This document shows positions 61,444-64,000 of a stretch of 64,000 nucleotides of DNA, in pieces (position 1 is the stretch's first letter; each line of letters begins with the position of its first letter). Under the pieces are notes generated by a model that searched no databases, had not been told where the DNA came from, and saw only the letters and a program-made list of their open reading frames with translations. The DNA comes from Actinomycetes bacterium (GTDB lineage Bacteria; Actinomycetota; Acidimicrobiia; Acidimicrobiales; Ilumatobacteraceae). Position numbers and translations under genes: made by a program. The stretch is taken from positions 1 through 64,000 of the forward strand of contig JAKOUY010000031.1 of the NCBI GenBank assembly GCA_029782355.1. Reading direction: 5' to 3'.

Positions 61444-62343
61444 TCAGCGCCGATCGCCGAGCAACGCGCCGGCGGCGAACAGGTCGAGGTGGCCGCCACC
61501 GGCGGACTTGAACAGCGTGATCTCTGGCCCCGACGTGCGCCCCGGATGACGGCCGCTGGCCAGGTCGAACAGGTCGGCGATGTCCGCCCGCCGGCACACG
61601 CCGTCGGCCACCGGATGGCACAGGTCGCCCGCTGCGTCGATGGTGGCGGCGTGGTCGACGACCAGCGTGCTGCGGCGGACGGCGTCGTCGTCGGCCTCGC
61701 GCATCGGCGGGGAGAACCCGCCGACCAGGTCGAGGTGGGTGCCCGGTGCCAACCACTGGCCGCGCACCAGCGGAGCCGTGGCGGCCGTGGCACAGCTGAC
61801 CACCGACGCGTCGCGGCACGCAGCCTCGAGATCGGTCACCGCCGTGCCGCCCACCCGGTCCGCCAGTGCCTCGGCCTTGGCCGGGTCGCGGTTCCAGACC
61901 AGGACGGTGGCGAGGCTCGGTCGCACGGCGCGGTGGGCGTCGACCAGGTACGCCGCCAGGGCGCCCGCACCGACCATCACCAACACCTCGGCGTCCGGCC
62001 GGGCCAGATAGGTCGCCGCCATCGCCGAGACGGACGCCGTCTTCCAATAGGTCAGCTCGGTCCCGTCGATCACCGCCACCGGCGCACCGGTCGCCGCGTC
62101 GAACACGTCGACCAACGCCTGCACCGCCGGCCCGGCGGTGTTGCCGGGGATGATCGTGCAGACCTTGGCCACGACCAAGCCGGACGGGTCCCAGCCGTGC
62201 CAGGCCAGCAGGCCGCGGCCCTCGTGCTCGACGTGCACCCCGCGCACCAGCGGTGGGGGCCGGCGATGCCCGTCGATCTGGGCGGCGACCAGCGTGTGCC
62301 AGTCGGCCGTGGCGCGGATGTCGGCGGCGGAGAGGAAGCGGAT
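61444..62343 (-). CDS. Ornithine cyclodeaminase / mu-crystallin family protein (start uncertain)
   Basis: The protein has the OCD/mu-crystallin pattern: GTELTYWKTASVSAMAATYLARPDAEVLVMVGAGALAAYLVDAHRAV, an NAD-binding Rossmann segment, VVSCATAATAPLVRG and HLDLVGGFSPPMREAD. Relatives are ornithine cyclodeaminases, alanine dehydrogenases or ketimine reductases; which applies is unclear. Homologue-like sequence begins at about IRFLSAADIRA, where no ATG, GTG or TTG is in frame. A TACGTT -10 (62350-62355) stands exactly 6 nt before an ATC codon (62343), which would give 299 residues; otherwise a GTG at 62412 inside the divergent gene must be used. Confidence 0.78.
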   Translation of the reverse strand: MRFLSAADIRATADWHTLVAAQIDGHRRPPPLVRGVHVEHEGRGLLAWHGWDPSGLVVAKVCTIIPGNTAGPAVQALVDVFDAATGAPVAVIDGTELTYWKTASVSAMAATYLARPDAEVLVMVGAGALAAYLVDAHRAVRPSLATVLVWNRDPAKAEALADRVGGTAVTDLEAACRDASVVSCATAATAPLVRGQWLAPGTHLDLVGGFSPPMREADDDAVRRSTLVVDHAATIDAAGDLCHPVADGVCRRADIADLFDLASGRHPGRTSGPEITLFKSAGGGHLDLFAAGALLGDRR

Positions 62344-62366
62344 GACCCGAACGTAGCCTGACGATC
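62344..62366. promoter_or_regulatory. Overlapping divergent leaderless promoters (OCD gene / dusB)
   Basis: The minus-strand TACGTT (62350-62355) and the plus-strand TAGCCT (62354-62359) share two bases. TAGCCT is 7 nt before the dusB GTG at 62367; TACGTT is 6 nt before the ATC codon at 62343. Confidence 0.6.
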
Positions 62367-63488
62367 GTGCGCATCGGACCGATCGAGCTCGCCGCGCCCG
62401 TGGTCCTGGCACCGATGGCCGGGGTGACCAACGCCCCGTTCCGCGCCCTCTGCCGGCGCTTCGGTCCCGGGCTGCTGTACGTCAACGAGATGGTGATGGC
62501 CACCGCGCTGGTGTGGGGCAACGCCAAGACCGAGCGGATGGTCAGCTTCGCCCCCGGGGAGCAGCCGCGCAGCCTGCAGCTGTACGGCAGCAACCCGGCG
62601 ATGCTCGGCGCGGCGATCTCCCGCCTGGGCGACGGCGGGCGCGTCGACCACGTCGACCTCAACTTCGGCTGCCCGGCGGCCAAGGTGACCCGTCGTGGCG
62701 GCGGGGCCGCGGTGCCCGCCAAACCGCGCCTCCTGGCCGCCCTGCTGCGCGCCGCGGTGCGTGCCGCCGAGCCGTACGGCATCCCGGTGACCGCCAAGTT
62801 CCGCATCGGGCTGTTCGACACCATGCCGACCCACGTCCAGACCGGCCGGATCGCCGCCGAGGAGGGCCTGGCGGCCATCGCCCTGCACGCCCGCACGGCC
62901 GAGCAGCACTACGCCGGCCGGGCCGCCTGGCCGGCGATCGGCGAGCTCAAGGCTGCGGTGCAGGGGATCCCGGTGCTCGGCAACGGCGACATCTGGGAGG
63001 CCGCCGATGCCCGGGCGATGATGGCCGAGACCGGCTGCGATGGCGTGGTGATCGGCCGTGGCTGCCTCGGCCGGCCGTGGCTGTTCGGTCAGCTGATCGA
63101 GGCCCTCGCCGGCCGCCCGGTCGGACCGGCGCCGGTGCTGGGCGAGGTCCGCCTGGTGATGGCCGAGCACGGTCGGCTCCTGGCCGATCACCTCGGCGAG
63201 AACCTGGCGATGCGTGACTTCCGCAAGCACGCCGCCTGGTACCTCACCGGCTATCCGGTGGGTGGCGACATCCGCCGCCGGCTGGCCATGGTGTCGTCCC
63301 TCGCCGAGCTCGACGACCTGCTCGCCGAGCTCGATCCGCGCCTGGGTCTGGTCCCGGGTGGCCAGCGGATCCGGCGCGGGCACACCAACGGCCCGATCCG
63401 CGTCGCCCTGCCCGACGGCTACCTCGACCGCCTCGACGACGACGTCGCTCCTGACGACGGCGATCTGGTGGTGCTCAGCGGTGGGTGA
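62367..63488 (+). CDS. dusB: tRNA-dihydrouridine synthase (DusB-like)
   Basis: The 373-residue flavoprotein has VVLAPMAGVTNAPFRALCRRFG, YVNEMVMATALVWGN, LQLYGSNPAMLGAAI, VDLNFGCPAAKVTRRGGGAAV (catalytic Cys), VTAKFRIGL, ALHARTAEQHYAGRAAW and GNGDIWEAADARAMMAETGCDGVVIGRGCLGRPWLF, the full Dus pattern. It reduces uridines in tRNA D-loops using FMN. The GTG at 62367 is leaderless. It overlaps maf by 8 bp. Confidence 0.94.
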   Translation: MRIGPIELAAPVVLAPMAGVTNAPFRALCRRFGPGLLYVNEMVMATALVWGNAKTERMVSFAPGEQPRSLQLYGSNPAMLGAAISRLGDGGRVDHVDLNFGCPAAKVTRRGGGAAVPAKPRLLAALLRAAVRAAEPYGIPVTAKFRIGLFDTMPTHVQTGRIAAEEGLAAIALHARTAEQHYAGRAAWPAIGELKAAVQGIPVLGNGDIWEAADARAMMAETGCDGVVIGRGCLGRPWLFGQLIEALAGRPVGPAPVLGEVRLVMAEHGRLLADHLGENLAMRDFRKHAAWYLTGYPVGGDIRRRLAMVSSLAELDDLLAELDPRLGLVPGGQRIRRGHTNGPIRVALPDGYLDRLDDDVAPDDGDLVVLSGG

Positions 63489-64000
63489 GCCGAGCCGGGT
63501 CGTGCTGGCCTCGTCATCGCCGCGGCGGCGGGAGTTGCTCGAGCGCGTCGGCGTGCGCGTCACGGTGCGCGTCCCCGACGTGGACGAGTCGGTTCGCCCG
63601 GGCGAGCCGCCGACCGCGTACGTCGCCCGACTCGCTGCGGCGAAGGCGGCGGCGGTGCCGGCTGGGCCCGACGACCTGGTGGTCGGCGCCGACACCACCG
63701 TGGTGCTCGGCGCGCAGATCCTCGGCAAGCCGCTGGACGTCGCCGACGCCCGGCGGATGCTCGTCGCGCTGAGCGGTGGCCAGCATCACGTGCACACCGC
63801 GGTGGCGATGCGCCGCGGCTCCCAGCTGCGCACCGAGGTGGTGACCACCGCGGTGCGCCTCGTCGATCTCGACGAGGCGACGATCGACTGGTACGTCGGC
63901 GCCGACGGCGGCCCGGACGAGATCCTCGACAAGGCCGGCGCCTACGCCATCCAAGGTGCCGGGGCGGTGCTGGTGGCCGCCGTCCACGGCAGCGTGACCA
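63481..64000 (+). CDS. maf: Maf-family nucleoside triphosphate pyrophosphatase, 3' end outside window
   Basis: The visible 173 residues start RVVLASSSPRRRELLERVGV and include YVARLAAAKAAAV, VVGADTTVVLGAQILGKPLDVADARRMLVALSGGQHHVHTAVAM and AGAYAIQGAGAVLVAAVHGSVT, the Maf/YhdE motifs. Maf proteins hydrolyse dTTP, UTP or modified nucleotides. The GTG at 63481 overlaps the dusB end. The gene runs off the right edge just before its usual end. Confidence 0.94.
   Translation, partial: MGEPSRVVLASSSPRRRELLERVGVRVTVRVPDVDESVRPGEPPTAYVARLAAAKAAAVPAGPDDLVVGADTTVVLGAQILGKPLDVADARRMLVALSGGQHHVHTAVAMRRGSQLRTEVVTTAVRLVDLDEATIDWYVGADGGPDEILDKAGAYAIQGAGAVLVAAVHGSVT

Overview
The window is a strongly GC-rich actinobacterial chromosome segment built around the ribosomal-protein superoperons. 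Actinobacterial signs are the ceoB/ceoC potassium genes beside an APC permease, many leaderless start codons placed 6-9 nt after a TANNNT -10 element, GTG starts, and a type Z (zinc) S14. Ribosomal proteins L4 and L22 carry long C-terminal extensions. Such L4/L22 fusions are something I associate with the class Acidimicrobiia, so that is my best guess, but it is inference. No tRNA, rRNA, insertion sequence, prophage or CRISPR was seen.

Layout. 1-533: end of tuf and rpsJ, closed by a strong hairpin. 563-8358: a block of envelope and ion-homeostasis genes (M23 lipoprotein, secreted protein, CorA, OB-fold protein, CeoC, CeoB, KimA-like APC permease, and TerC behind a yybP-ykoY-type manganese riboswitch). 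8364-8800: a gene-free repeat cluster. 8813-21370: promoter, leader and the S10/spc clusters rplC-rplD-rplW-rplB-rpsS-rplV-rpsC-rplP-rpmC-rpsQ-rplN-rplX-rplE-rpsN-rpsH-rplF-rplR-rpsE-rpmD-rplO-secY-adk. S10 is therefore separated from L3 by about 8.5 kb. 21382-42698: a mixed region that splits spc from the alpha operon. It holds trpB2, the pyrR-pyrB-pyrC operon with a PyrR-binding hairpin, a MarR-controlled set of catabolic genes, an ECF sigma/CHAT/twin subtilase module and an Hsp70-like membrane protein. 42763-46034: alpha operon infA-rpmJ-rpsM-rpsK-rpsD-rpoA-rplQ. 46104-47937: Pit phosphate transport. 47967-48278: repeats. 48341-52267: truA, rplM-rpsI, glmM and a sortase-type surface protein. 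52354-58614: a giant GlmS-like protein, acpS, the NAD(P)HX repair enzyme and alr. 58713-61427: the t6A set tsaE-tsaB-rimI-tsaD. 61444-64000: an ornithine cyclodeaminase-like gene, dusB and the start of maf.

Two systems deserve most attention. First, four near-identical operators (consensus TCGTTTGGNNCCAAACGA) lie at the promoters of a FAH-family gene, an acetoacetate-decarboxylase-like/P450 operon, a glutamine-synthetase-like gene, a class III extradiol dioxygenase and a MarR regulator itself. With a PuuD-like gamma-glutamyl hydrolase encoded just upstream of the synthetase, this looks like an undescribed regulon that may couple gamma-glutamylation of an amine to oxidation and ring cleavage. 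Second, an ECF sigma factor, a small beta-rich protein, two paralogous secreted subtilases with Thr/Pro-rich stalks and a TPR-CHAT caspase-like protease form a compact locus that looks like a protease-based signalling or conflict module.

Regulation can be read directly at many places: leaderless promoters for most single genes, -35/-10 promoters with 17-bp spacers and leaders for the ribosomal operons, one almost perfectly symmetric divergent promoter, a manganese riboswitch, a PyrR RNA hairpin and a CTG start codon for infA.
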